From Corythucha ciliata (Eukaryota > Arthropoda > Insecta > Hemiptera > Tingidae), in contig CM075939.1 in the NCBI GenBank assembly GCA_038030265.1, forward strand, positions 8,661,253 to 8,725,252: a stretch of DNA of 64,000 bases, read 5' to 3'. Positions 11,791-22,879 of the stretch are shown here, piece after piece (positions within the stretch are counted from its first letter, which is position 1; the number at the start of each line of letters is the position of its first letter). The translations under genes were made by a program, and so were the position numbers. Below the pieces are notes generated by a model. It was not told the DNA's origin and searched no databases. It worked only from the letters and a program-made list of their open reading frames with translations.

Positions 11791-12645
11791 TTTTCAAGCT
11801 CTTAGCCTTGAACTTGCCTACAGAAACCGCAAATTAGGTAGCGTTTGAGTGCTCTTTCCCAATTTTATCCGTAAAGTAGCAATTTTTCGAAATTTAAGCT
11901 GTGACTTGGCGCTTTTCTCTATTTTAAACACCAATGTGTGTTTTTCTCTATTTATTACCCACGAATTAGCGTCGCGCTTTTGCACAGTTTTGCCCGCTTG
12001 AATTAGCGCTTTTTCTCAATTTTATTCCCAAAGTTGCCCCATGAATCACCGCGGTTGGCGTTTTTTACCCAAGAATCTGCAAGTTGGCGTTTTCTCAATT
12101 TCAGCTATGAATTAGCCTTTTTACCATCAATTTTTGAAGTGAATGAGCCTATTTGCACATTTGTTTGCAAAATTGTAATTTTTCATACCTTAGTTGTGAA
12201 TTAAAGTTTTCCTCCACTTTTAGACGCGAATTCGCGTTTTTTTTTCTATTTCACGTCGTGAATCAGCGCTTTTTCTCAATTTTAGTCCCAGCCCCGGCAA
12301 TCCGTGAATTGGCGTTTTCTGTGAATTCGCGCTTTTTCTCAATTTTTAAAGCTGCCAAATTGTAACACTTTGTCATAATAGCGATTTTCTCTAATATTTA
12401 GACTCGAATTTGCGTTGTTCTTTTTTTTATCCGTCAATTAGCGTTTTTCTCAGTTTTAGCCGCGTGAATTAGCGCTTTTTCTCAATTTCAGCCCCGAAGT
12501 TGCCCCCAAGAATCGGCGAGTTGGCGTTTTCTTATTTTCAGCTGTGGATTGGGTTAGCGTTTTTCTCTCAATTTCATCAGTAAATTAGCACATTTTCCTA
12601 ATTTTAGCTGCGATTTTATCCGTGAAATCGTAATTTTTCATACCT
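11790..12645 (-). repeat. Satellite family A array, reverse orientation
   Basis: The same 30-bp unit as 6950-9040 read on the minus strand; on the plus strand it shows CTCAATTTTAGCCGCGAATT motifs joined by GCGCTTTTT. Copies are degenerate, with about 25-30 units. Confidence 0.8.
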
Positions 12646-12649
12646 TAAA

Positions 12650-12786
12650 CCCTGTTCACACGATGCAATGTTTGAAGCTTAATTGCATGCTGGATTTTTA
12701 AAAACATCCGGTCGCTACCAAGGAACATATGTTTTTAAAAAACCAGCAAGCAATATAACTTCAAACATTGCATCGTGTGAACAGGG
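12650..12786. mobile_element. Short MITE with 28-bp terminal inverted repeats
   Basis: The ends CCCTGTTCACACGATGCAAT (12650) and the complement ending ...GAACAGGG (12786) continue as a near-perfect inverted repeat of about 28 bp (to TTTGAAG). The total is about 137 bp. TTAA precedes the left end and TTAG follows the right end, compatible with a decayed TTAA duplication as in piggyBac-type elements, but this is weak. Confidence 0.75.
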
Positions 12787-12973
12787 CTTTAGTTGAGTTT
12801 TCCTCAACTTTTATTTAGACGCGAATCCCCCCTTTATCTAGATGTTTTTAGATGGATATCATGAATATTTCGGCGTGGTTTACCGATCAGGAGAAACGCC
12901 TAGAGTTTCGAGAAACAATGGAACTGGGTGGTGTTCGGCTTAGCTGATCCCTCGCAGTACGACTGCCAAAGGT

Positions 12974-13046
12974 GTCACCGTGGCGCAATTGGCAGCGTGC
13001 TGGACTGGTAATCCAGAGGTTGCGGGTTCAAATCCCGCCGGGGAGC
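12974..13046 (+). tRNA. tRNA-like gene, anticodon GGT (Thr)
   Basis: A cloverleaf can be drawn: D stem GCGC/GCGT (12983-12986 with 12995-12998), anticodon stem CTGGA/TCCAG with 7-nt loop CTGGTAA (13005-13011), T stem GCGGG/CCCGC with loop TTCAAAT (13027-13033), and a T run at 13050-13055 as a Pol III terminator. The acceptor stem (12974-12980 with 13039-13045) has two mismatches of seven. Anticodon GGT is unusual for a eukaryotic nuclear threonine tRNA, where AGT is standard. With the acceptor mismatches and repeat-rich setting, it may be a tRNA-derived repeat or pseudogene rather than a working tRNA. Confidence 0.55.
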
Positions 13047-13059
13047 CCATTTTTTCCCG

Positions 13060-13740
13060 AAACTCGAATCGAATCGTGTCGAGCTATGCCCTTCCATCGT
13101 CGTCCGGAAAGTAGCACTTTCATTTCAATTATTTCCGCCCTGAAAATGGAAAAATCAACCAGTCTCGCGCAAAATGGCCAAACAGACTATTCTCGCCTTG
13201 GTATGTCGTCCTACATTCGGGCCCTATAAATTAAACAACTCATTGGCTATGTGCCCGAAAATGGCCAAACTGGCCGATAGTTATCCAAGCCATTCAATTG
13301 GAAAAACTGGCTCTGTGCGCCCTAAAAAAAAATAGCTCAACTGACGATTCGCGCCTTGAAAATGCCTTAACTGACTATTCGTGCCCTGAAAATATCACAC
13401 TTACTATTTATGCCCTGGAAATGACCATACTATGGCAGTTTGAGCTGTAGAAATGGCCAAACTGCCCTATTCACGCCCCAAGATTGGTAAAACTGATTCC
13501 GTGGAATTATGTGACGATTCGCGCTTTGAAGAACCCTAAACAGATTATTTGTGTTCTGAAAATTGCAAAACCGACCATTTGCCCCCAAAACGGCAAAACT
13601 GAGCCATTTCACTGAGTAAAAATGTCTGATATGTGTGAAATGGTCAAACTTATCATCTGCGCCCTGCAGAGGCTACAGAATATTTGCGCCTAGTGGCTAT
13701 CAGCACCCAAAAAACTACCAAACATGGCTATTCGTGCCCT
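13060..13740 (+). repeat. Satellite family C array (about 30-bp unit)
   Basis: Degenerate repeats with core ATGGCCAAACTGAC followed by ATTCGCGCCCTGAAA. The same family lies at 42950-43690. Short open frames across it are by-products. Confidence 0.75.
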
Positions 13741-13819
13741 CAACGAAAAACTGACCACTGGCTTTTGCCCACTGAGACGTGGCCGTCCCCACCGTTGTTG
13801 CCTCGAGAAAACAAGAATT

Positions 13820-14260
13820 GGCGTTTTTCTAAATAATAGCTGGAGCCTGCTGAGCGACGGACTGTAGCTTTTTCTCAATTTCACGACTGCGAATTAGTGC
13901 GTTTTCTCAATTATTGCCGAATAATAGTGTTTTTGCTCATTTTCAGGCACGGATAAGCGTTTTTTTTTTTTCTCGTTTTTTTGTTTACTATGAATCATTG
14001 CTTTTTTGCTATTTCAGCCGCGAATATTAGCACTTTTTCCCGACATTTTGCCGCTTACCTACTTGCCACAAGATTGGGTCATTAGAACGCCTTATCGATA
14101 AGGGCCGATTGAAACTTGGGCTTTGTGTATTTTCTATATTTTGTCCGCGAAGTTGCTTTCAGATATCTCGCATTGGTGTATTTTTCCTAATTTAAGTGGA
14201 AATGAGCGCTTGTTCTCAATATTTGCTGCAAATAAACGCTTTAACACTTTAAAAAATCTA
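13820..14260 (-). repeat. Satellite family A array, reverse orientation
   Basis: Continues from family C without a clear boundary. It shows the CTCAATTTTAGCC / GAATTAGCGCTTTTT pattern on the plus strand, more decayed than elsewhere. Confidence 0.65.
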
Positions 14261-14545
14261 TATTTTGCATCTTTAAGCTCTTCGCTTTCTCCCCCTCCCC
14301 CTCTGAATGGTATCCAGGGTCGGACACCTCCCCATCACTCTTCGAAAATGCGGTACTGGCTGCATTGTAGACGAGGGACGAATAGGGGGGGGGAGGGTTC
14401 GAGGAATCAGCTGTGCAGCACCCCTTCAACAGCCATGGTATAAAGGTAAAATGAATCTCTCCATGACCATCAACGAATTATATAGTGGACGCCATCTTCT
14501 TAGGGGGGGGGGGGTTGAACCCCCAAAACCCACCCCGTAAATCAG

Positions 14546-14850
14546 TCATTGGTCGATTGACAGTTTCCAGGACAAATTAACAGTTTTGAACGACGAAAGT
14601 GAAATTTTACTCGACTGTTTCCGGTGAAGGGACTTGGAAACCGTCAGTTTCCGAAATCCGTTGACAGTATCTAGGGTGAAATTGATGGATTCGAGGACGA
14701 AATTTACATTTTGTAGAACGAAGTTGGCAGTTTTAGAATGATATCGATAGTTTTGACGATGATATTGACAATTCATTAATAATAATGGCAAAATTGACAG
14801 TTTTGATTGACGAAATTGACCTTCATATGACAAAATTGACAATTTGGAAC
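14546..14850 (-). repeat. Satellite family B array, minus orientation
   Basis: A unit of about 21-24 bp with core CTGTCAATTTCGTCC on the minus strand. A non-repetitive stretch at about 14609-14667 reappears inverted at 44261-44321, so the two arrays share a common ancestor segment and not just a unit. Confidence 0.75.
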
Positions 14851-15606
14851 CAAAATGACCCTATACACCATGGTCCGATTACTTATGGTTTTGGAGATAA
14901 TTGGGGTTTTCCTAATTTTTAATGCACCCACGGCTTTCCTTAGTAAATCGTCTGTATCTGATGAAAAAATGGTCTCATTGAAATTTAAAAGGAGCCTTGA
15001 AAAGAGCACTAAATTCTCTGTAGGATTGAATGTTTTCATCTCTAAATCGATCAATATTTAAGTGCTTAAATTGCTGCTGAACAGCCAACTTCTTAGATTT
15101 CCAGAAAACTCCTAGTCTTTCAGCCAGCTGTCAATTTCTTTATGGCCCTCGTAGAAAGTGTAAAAAATTATTAAAAACTTCTACTGTTGGTCAGCTTTCG
15201 AATGGCCTGCTTAGTTCTGGATTATTCTCTTTTTTTCTTCCGAGATAGAAACAAAAACGCGTGAAAAAACCACCAAAAGTATCCGTTTTTAAGCATCCCT
15301 TCAGGTAAGGCAATCGCTTCCGCGAGCGCGCCCTCGGCCTCTCCAGTTAGTTACAAATTCGTGCGTGGCGCAGAGGGTAAAGTGCGCCTTAAACGGACTC
15401 CCAGGGTACCGGCCGACCCCCTGGTGTATTTAGGCTTACCCCGGCATGCGGGGCTCTGCCGGCGGTGGACCACACTTTTCCTAGCTGCTCGTGGGATCGT
15501 TTATGGACCCTTGTTTACAAAAACACTCAACAACGACTGAGGGGGGGGGGCGGGAGAACCTCCCCTCAGAAGGAACCCCCAAGGGCGCAGAAGTGCCCAC
15601 ACGCGT

Positions 15607-16623
15607 ATGGCTGCACTGTCCGTGGAGACGACCGTCAGGGACGTTGAAATGGGCAGTCCAAAGGGGGGCAGTCCCTTGGGACAAACCCCTCGGGCGGAGC
15701 TTCCTCGGTTGAGGCTCTCCGGAGCTCAAAGGAGGAAGCTGGCGAGGGAAAGGGCAGCCGCGGAAGGCATACCCGGAACCCCTCGGGATAAGTTCGGCTC
15801 GGCGGGGGCAGGTGCTAGGGGACACGTGGTCGGTGCTGGGACGTCTACGGATGCCCGGCAAGGCCACAGTGATGTGCACCCAAAACCTGGATTGAGTGGG
15901 GAAACACCGCGCAAGCGGGGTAGGACCCCGCAATCTACGCCCTCAACGGGTGAACAGAAGAGGGTTCTAAAGAGGCCCAAGGAAGGGCAGGGAACCCGAC
16001 CTAAGACACCCGCGGCTGGCGGGAAAAAAGACTTTAAGGAGGATCTTATTTCAACCAAGATGGCCATCGTCCCTGGGCAGTACCCTAGGGTCAGGCTGTC
16101 GGAAGAGGAGGGCAGGAAGGTGCTTGGGGAGGTCCTTCAGGGCGTTTTTAAATGCCCTAAGGGGAAGGGCCCCAAGTTCTCAAATAGCTACGCCAGCGGT
16201 GGGGTGGTATATGTGACGTGCGCTGATGGCGAGGCTAAAGCCTGGCTGGAGGCCCACGTCAAAGAAATGAAACCCTGGGACGGGGCTAACCTGCGAGTTG
16301 GACCTGCCCGGCAAGTGGTTCAGGTCACCAAGGCGGTCGTGTGGGTGCCCACAGACCTCGTTGGGGAATCTGACCCAAGGAAACTCATCCCTCTTTTCGA
16401 GACCCAGAATAAAGGGCTCTCGACTGAGGGATGGCAATTGATCTCGAGTGCGGCGGACCCCAAGGGAATGACGCTGGTACTCGGGATCGGCAAGGACACT
16501 CTGGAGTGGCTGAAGGATAACGGGCAACAGTACTTCGCATTCCAGAGAGTCAACTTCAAGGTGGCGGGGAGTGCCTCCTCTTCTGACGCTGCGGGTCATT
16601 CAGGTGAACCTGCAGCACAGTAG
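15607..16623 (+). CDS. LINE ORF1 (Gag-like, DUF4780-like)
   Basis: A 338-aa open frame with no internal stop. Residues 1-150 are low complexity, rich in G, P, R and K, and likely disordered and RNA-binding (RRKLARERAAAEG, KRGRTPQ). Residues about 150-325 form a compact domain with AIVPGQYPRVRLSEEEGRKV, then VVYVTCADGEAKAWLEAHV, then LSTEGWQLISSAAD and DTLEWLKDNGQQYFAF. This resembles the DUF4780 domain of insect LINE ORF1 proteins (recalled from family knowledge, not searched). ORF1 proteins of this kind bind element RNA to form the RNP needed for retrotransposition. It overlaps the ORF2 start by 53 bp in another frame, as is common in LINEs. No CCHC knuckle is visible at the C-terminus. Confidence 0.8.
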   Translation: MAALSVETTVRDVEMGSPKGGSPLGQTPRAELPRLRLSGAQRRKLARERAAAEGIPGTPRDKFGSAGAGARGHVVGAGTSTDARQGHSDVHPKPGLSGETPRKRGRTPQSTPSTGEQKRVLKRPKEGQGTRPKTPAAGGKKDFKEDLISTKMAIVPGQYPRVRLSEEEGRKVLGEVLQGVFKCPKGKGPKFSNSYASGGVVYVTCADGEAKAWLEAHVKEMKPWDGANLRVGPARQVVQVTKAVVWVPTDLVGESDPRKLIPLFETQNKGLSTEGWQLISSAADPKGMTLVLGIGKDTLEWLKDNGQQYFAFQRVNFKVAGSASSSDAAGHSGEPAAQ

Positions 16624-19600
16624 GGTGGCGTCCGCCACCCTCTGCCGGCTGCTTGCAGCAGGCAGCTACGACGTCGCCCTCATTCAGGAACCTTGGATCT
16701 CAAGGGGACGAGTGGCGGGATTGAGCGGCATTGGAGGTGAGTTTATTTATTCTAGATTTGTCGATACTCCACGTGCATGCATCTACGTTAGAAGCGGATT
16801 GAGAGCATTGACGGTTAACGAGTTCTGTTTCAGGGACATGGTAGCTGTCAGGCTGCCCTACCAGGAGGGGGCCACGAGGGAGCAGCTTGTTGCGACCTCG
16901 GCGTACTTCCCTGGAGACAGCGATCAGGGCCCGCCACCGAGGGAGGTGATCAACCTGGTCGACGCCTGTAGGCGCAATGGCGAACAACTGCTTATCGGTG
17001 TGGATGCCAACGCCCATCACTTGGCATGGGGCAGCACCAACACAAACTCCAGAGGTGAGTCCTTATTTGAGTACCTGGCAACTAGTGATTTATCCGTGTT
17101 GAACAGGGGCAATAAGCCCACCTTTGTAACATCAAGTAGGAGGGAGGTCCTCGACCTCACCCTCTCTACTTCCTTACTGGCCGGTAGGGTCAGGAACTGG
17201 AGTGTGTCTGAGGCTCCATCGTTCTCGGACCACAGGTATGCCATCATGGAAATCCGGGGGATGGAGAGGATACAAGAGACATACTACAACCCTCGTAAGA
17301 CGGATTGGGGAGGATTCTGTGAGGAGGCTGAAAATACCTCCTCGGTACCTCGCCTTCAGCGCCTTCTCTCCAAGGACCCAGTGAATCCCGTTGGCACACT
17401 GATGAAAGTGGACGGTAGTTACACTACGACGGCGTCGGAAACGTTGACGACCCTGATGGGGGTGCACTTTCTGGGGGCCGTATCGTCCATTCCACCCGTG
17501 GAGCCCTCGCGAAGGAGGGCGACAAGGGTGGACTGGCATGTGGCTAGGGAGGTGGTCACAATGGGAAGGGTTAATGGGCCATTGGCTCGTTTTCTCCCTT
17601 CAAAGCTCCTGGACCGGACGGCATAATCCCCAAACACCTGCAGGAGGGGGGGGGCCAGAGGTTGCCAGACGACTGTACTGCATCTTCAGGGCTTGCCTGG
17701 CAATGGGCAGAATCCCTGAGGTGTGGCGGAAAGCACGGGTTGTGTTTATTCCTAAGCCGGGGCGCCCGTCATATGCACTGGCTAAGGCGTACCGACCCAT
17801 ATGTCTAACACCTTTCGTTTTGAAGACGTTGGAAAAACTGGTGGATAGGCATATCTGGGAAAGCTGCCTCCCTTCGAGGCCACTACACCCAGGTCAAATT
17901 GCCTACCAGCAGGGAAAGTCCTGCTGTTACTAGGCTGGAGGATACTCTAGAGCACAAGGAACTAGCGGTGGGAATCTTCCTGGATATAGACGGTGCCTTT
18001 GACAATACCTCTATATCCTCGGTTATTGAAGCTGCAGGACGGCATGGCATCTGCGACACCATTAGTAGGTGGTTGAGGGTGCTGCTTGAAAGCAGAACAG
18101 TAACCGCCACGCTCCTTGGGGAATCCCTGGAGGTGGCTGTAATGAAGGGATGCCCACAGGGGGGGGGGGGTTGTCACCCCGAATGTGGGGCATGGTGGCC
18201 AATTCCTTATTGGTGCGGCTGGCTGATAATGGGTTCTATGTCCAGGGATACGCGGACGACATTGTCGTCGTCATTAGAGGGCGACATGTCGGGGTGGTGT
18301 CGGACTTGACTCAGTCAGCATTGAATATAGTGAAGGACTGGTGTGGGAAGGAAGGGCTGAATGTAAACCCTGACAAGACCAACCTAGTGGCCTTCACTAG
18401 ATAGAGGAATTTGGGGGACTTTAAAGAACCCCTGTTCTACGATACCAGGCTATCTCTTCGGAGGGAAGTCAAGTATCTGGGGGTAACCCTGGACTCCACG
18501 CTCACCTGGAACAAGCACCTGGGCAGGGTTGCCGACAGGGGTAAAATGCTGCTTATGAGGACGAAAAATGCCTGCGGCAAAACGTGGGGACTGAGGCCGC
18601 AAAAGGTCCTATGGCTATATACGGCGATAGTCAGACCCGCACCGACATATTGCTCAGTGGTCTGGTGGCGCAAAGCGGAACAAGTGGGGGCCAGAAATAC
18701 CCTCACTAGTGTTCAGAGACTGGCGTGCCTAATGGTCACTGGAGCTATGCACTCCACTCCTACTGCAACGATGGAGATACTGACGGGACTTCCTCCCGTT
18801 GACATCTTCATCAAGGGGGCGGCGGCAATGTCAGCCCTAAGGCATTAATGGGGTGGTTTATGGAGGGGTGGGAGCCTTGATTCTAGGAGGACCCACACTG
18901 GGATCCTGGACACAGTTCGGGACCCAGTGCTGGGCATGATGCCGGATATCATGCCCAAAACCCTCGGTGAACGCTGTCCCTTCTCCGTCCGCCTTGGGTA
19001 CGGTGAGGGGCAGGCAGTGAAAAGAAATCACAAGGAGCGATTGTGGTTTACAGACGGCTCTAAAACGAATAACGTGACTGGTGCGGGGGTGTACGGGGTG
19101 GAACCCGAATGGAGGCTGTCTACACCTCTGGGGGTATACACCTCGGTATTCCAAGCCGAAGTCTACGCAATCAAGGCCTGTGCTGCTGAGAATATACGTA
19201 GGGACGTGCAAAATGCCCATATACGTATCCTAACGGATAGCCAGGCTGCCATTAAGGCACTAACGGCTCCGATAGTGAGCTCCGGGCTTGTATGGGACTG
19301 CCGCCAAAGCCTCAGTCTGCTGGCCCAGGACAACAAGGTAAGCCTTGAATGGGTACCGGGACACAAGGGTATCTACGGGAACGAGCAGGCGGACTCCTTG
19401 GCCAGGGAGGGCTCGAATGGAGACTTCACTGGCCCGGAGCCGGCGCTCGTCATCCCGCCATCGACCTTCAGGATGGCGATAGCCAAGTGGGTTAATGCCC
19501 AGGCGGCTATTCGCTGGCAGAGACTGGAGGGACATCAGCAGAGTAAGCGCATGGTCAAAGGACCGTGCAGGAGGCTTACGAGCAAACTGCTCCGACTTAG

Positions 19601-19874
19601 CCGGACAGACCTTAGAACGGTGGTAGGTCTTATCACGGGATTCTGCCAGCTCCGTTATCATCTACACCGCATCGGGGTAATCACGGAGTCCCCGGTGTGC
19701 AGACTGTGTGGAGAAGAAGACGAGACCGCCCATCACATCGTGTTCGAATGTGAGGCGCTCGCGGGCCGCCGGCTTAGCATCTTCGGGGCTGACCTACTCG
19801 AGGGTGCTCCTACCGGCGAAACTCTAGCCGAGGACCTCCTAAACCTCGTCAGAGGGAAGGGGATCCTGGACTAG
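16571..19874 (+). pseudogene. LINE ORF2: endonuclease, reverse transcriptase, RNase H (broken)
   Basis: Endonuclease (16580-17270) is intact, with LRVIQVNLQHS, LIQEPW, GVDANAHHLAWG and the SDHRYA box. The frame is then lost around 17560-17650, in part at a G9 run. The RT palm follows in other frames: YRPICLTPFVLKTLEKL (about 17793), a stop or shift near 17930, FLDIDGAFDN (about 17978), a further shift at a G12 run near 18158, then GYADDIVVV (18246), which keeps the catalytic aspartates. From 18150 to 19874 a single frame continues, broken only by TAG at 18402-18404 and TAA at 18846-18848. RNase H (FTDGSK, FQAEVYAI, LTDSQAA, GNEQAD) and CRLCGEEDETAHHIVFEC are complete. There are at least three frame shifts and two nonsense codons, so it is not translatable. 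Confidence 0.92.
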
Positions 19875-19977
19875 ATCCACAGACCCAGGGGGGGCACAAT
19901 AATACACCTAGGATTCCGTGCCGGGGGGCAACCCTCCTACCCATGGGTGTTTCAAAAAAAAAAAAAAAAAATGGTGT

Positions 19978-20052
19978 ACAGGGTAATTTTGGTTCCAAAT
20001 GTGACCAAGAATCACCCATTTCATTTATGCCAGACTTTTCCGTTACACCCTG
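19978..20052. mobile_element. Possible small TA-flanked MITE
   Basis: TACAGGGTAATTTTGG and, about 60 bp on, CCGTTACACCCTGTA form short inverted ends of the same CAGGGTG type seen in the foldback elements at 246-2346, directly after the LINE poly-A. It is only about 75-80 bp and the inner part of the inverted repeat is poor. Confidence 0.4.
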
Positions 20053-20166
20053 TATAGGACAAGATTCACTGTGTTAGGTCAAAATTGATAGTTTCAACTG
20101 GAAATTTACAGTTCCCAAGACTAATCCGGGGGGGGGGGGGGTAATATCACGGTGGCTGTAATTAGT

Positions 20167-20172
20167 TTTATT
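20167..20172 (-). terminator. Polyadenylation signal of the scramblase gene
   Basis: AATAAA on the minus strand, 200 nt past the stop codon at 20372, in A/T-rich DNA. Confidence 0.5.
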
Positions 20173-20371
20173 TATCAACAATTCTATATTTTTTTTAACA
20201 AGAAACAATAATTAATTACGTTACACAAAAGAGCATAATTATCTAAAAAAAAAAAGTTGGTTTTAATATCGAGCTTATCACGTACTATTTATGGCAATTG
20301 AAACAGCACCAGCTGTTAGAATTCGACAGTTGAAAGTACATGTATTCCTGAAAAAGGGCGAACATCGAATG

Positions 20372-21795
20372 TTATCGAACTTTCGAGAACCGTCCCGTCG
20401 TGATTTCCATCAAGGTACACGAACAGGACGACCCTTTTGAACAGAGAAGCTCTATTATTTTACGTACAAGCAGTACAGTGCAGGACAGTAGAAGAGCTCT
20501 ATCTTTGCTGTCGGCTGCAGCTGGAAATACGAGCGTTAGTTTGTAACTTAAAATTTTCTCATCCCACTCGTGAGTTATGGTGGCCACTCGACTTCCCATA
20601 TTGTCGACAACCTGAAATTTTTTTTTTTTAATGTAAAATCGTTCATTAAACGCGTTCAGAATGAAACTCACGGGAAACATTATTTCGCGGTAGGAAGTGC
20701 AGACACATAAGGGCGGCCCCGTAACTTTAAACACGTCCGTGTTATTTCCGTCACGAATGACAAACTTTGCGTTCGAAAATGACGATTGCTGTTGAACACA
20801 TCCAATGTATTCGCAGGGGGGTTCGAAAACGTCCACTCTCTAATATTTACCGGTTCAAAACTTTGTATACATATATATCGTTGGATGTGGGGGGAGGGGT
20901 GGCGGGAGCTGGAGTGTTTCAACATTACCTACCTGTAAATAGCAACCCAACATTGGATTGGCGCAAGCGAGTCGCCGTGTCATGTACAGCGCTTCCTGTC
21001 GCGATCTGTCAAACAGGCGAAATGTGAATCGTCGCCCCGAGCCGCAGAACAGCCGTTGCATGGACGACGAGGATTCAACGCCGCCGAATATAATTTGACC
21101 GTCGGTTTTAACTAAATAACGACTTTCAGACTCGATCAGATTCACCACTGCGGGAAAAGTAACTTCGAAAGGAATTTTCGTGTTGTTTTTTTTTTTTTTA
21201 TCCGTGAACGCATAAAATGTACAAAAATGTATGGCATACAGTCGCTTAGCTCGACAGTTTGTTCCAGAGTCACTTCGGTTACGTCGAAAAGTAACGCAAT
21301 GCCGCTGATAGGTAGTAAGTGAAGACTGGAGTTATTCCTCCGATTGACTAAGAAACAGGGGGCAAATATTTTATAAATTCGAAACATTTAACGTATTAAT
21401 ACCTACCCGTTGCAATTGGAAGAGGTTGCCTAGCTGTCTCTTCTATTCAGAAAAATAAATAAACAAAATAACGACGTGACTTGACGTTCATGTAAATTAT
21501 TTTTATTATAAATTCCCCACCTGCGAACGGTTGACGTGTAATGACAGTCCTATCAAAGACGACGTCGTCCAAAATATCTACAAATTCGCATAATATTCAA
21601 TTTAATTTTATTAATAATTCGATGTATCATGCGTGCGTCACTCCGCGACATTCTCGCAATCAGTTTAACGACAATGTCAATAGTAGAAAAACAGTTATTA
21701 AACCAATTAAGAGTGGGCTCACCGACAAAGTCGTCATTGTAGTAAACGTCTCTTTCGGCTTCCGCTTGGCGTAAAATAGTTTCACTACGCGACAT
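20372..21795 (-). CDS. Phospholipid scramblase family protein, divergent
   Basis: Members of this family (PLSCR) are membrane-associated proteins linked to calcium-dependent mixing of phospholipids between bilayer leaflets. Exons (minus): 21795-21723, 21347-21240, 21147-20933, 20839-20672 and 20611-20372. All introns are GT-AG and the phases are consistent (1, 1, 0, 0); the product is 267 aa. Family landmarks: a start region with ISGIALLFDVTEVTLEQTVEL, then ESESRYLVKTDGQIIFGG, RRFTFRLFDRSRQEALYMTR, a Cys-bearing RLACANP...CYLQ, DVFEPPCEYIG, FVIRDGNNTDVFKVTGP and a late hydrophobic segment (227-246). The proline-rich N-terminus of vertebrate PLSCR1 is absent. At 209-218 the residues are LSYKLTLVFP where the family has the acidic DADxFGxxFP calcium loop, and the C-terminal hydrophobic segment holds an Arg-Lys pair (238-239). 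The frame is open throughout, so I call it a divergent gene and not a pseudogene. Exon 4's acceptor is chosen to keep phase. Confidence 0.86.
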
Positions 21796-22355
21796 TATGC
21801 TCCGACTTAATATTTTGTTACTTTTTAGCCACCTTCCACCTGTTATCTTTTTCGTGGCCTTATCTTTAAAAGTCGTTTATCTTTTCTCTCTCACTCTTCA
21901 CATTCCATTTTATTATTATTATACATATATATATTGAGCGTTACCAACGAGAAGTACAAAACCAGCGGTTTTACTAATTATGGGCGAGTAGCACGCCTTC
22001 TGAATTCTTTAAACACTCGACTGGCTTTTTCTTGAAGTGATTTACCCCATGATTAGTGTAAAAATGCCGAAAGTGAAAGAGACACGAACATGAAAATTTC
22101 TTATTACACGCCAAGGAGCGCCGCGGATGGGACACAACCGGTGAGATGCAGGAGGTCACATCGCTTGGAATATTTGACTAGTTTGGAAGTTATACCTAGC
22201 CATCAAGACCTGGCTGTGCTTGATTCAGTTCTACGTAATTTTTTTATTTGAACAGCGATAGTTTATTGGTCGCTTCCCACCAATATTCCAGCCCTAAAAA
22301 TAGTTTAACAGAATAAAAACTCCTTAGAACTGAATTTTAAGAGTCAAACCGATAA
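21796..22355. other. Intergenic upstream of the scramblase gene
   Basis: A/T-rich, with a (TA)n stretch near 21921-21934 that could serve a promoter but is not specific. No coding region is recognised. Confidence 0.4.
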
Positions 22356-22692
22356 AGTAAGTCCAGTGGCGGCGGAAGTTGGGTTCAGGGTCAGCGAATG
22401 CTCCCCCAATGGTCTGGTTAGGGGAGCAACGCTCTGTATGAGTGCTTTTTCTCACTTTTAGCCAAAAATAAGTTGCATTCAAAAGCTGCAACAATTCCTT
22501 TTATTTAGTGAATTAATTGCGATTAGAAGATCCTTTTCTACAAGGACAATTAGGGGATTACTCCCCTCCTCACCACACCACCCTAGTCACAACTGTGAAT
22601 TCGAGGGAGTGGGGAGACTGAAAATAAAAAAATTAATCTTTAAATTAAATATTTACTATTCTTTACTTGTTTTGAGTACCGAGAAAAAATTG

Positions 22693-22767
22693 CTCCCCAA
22701 GTGGGATTCGAACCCACGACCTCCTAGTTTTTCGCCAGGTGCTCTAACCAACTGAGCTGTCCCGGGA
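22693..22767 (-). pseudogene. tRNA-like sequence inside the hAT-like element
   Basis: On the minus strand a D arm (GCTC AGTTGGTTA GAGC), an anticodon stem CCTGG/CTAGG with loop CGAAAAA, and a T arm GTGGG TTCGAAT CCCAC are clear. The acceptor stem pairs poorly, and position 33 is G instead of the near-universal T. It looks like a decayed tRNA gene or the head of a SINE. The A and B boxes of Pol III promoters are well kept and a T run follows. Confidence 0.6.
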
Positions 22768-22879
22768 GTCCACGCATAGAGCGAGTCCACCCAGGAGAAA
22801 TCCCCTCTCGGAACTCAAACTGCACCTATCGGGACAGTGCATGTCATACGTCATTCGTCATGTCATACGTCAGTGAGTA

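Larger units (their letters stand above)
15300..19970 (+). mobile_element. Near full-length non-LTR retrotransposon (inactivated)
   Basis: A GC-rich block with a 5' leader (about 15300-15606), ORF1 (15607-16623), ORF2 (16571-19874, broken), a short 3' UTR and an A run of about 17 nt at 19954-19970. ORF2 holds endonuclease, reverse transcriptase, RNase H and a Cys/His motif, in that order. This fits the I/LOA/R1 side of the LINE tree; the RNase H argues against simple Jockey. The 5' border is set by composition only, and I found no clear target-site duplication. Confidence 0.88.
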
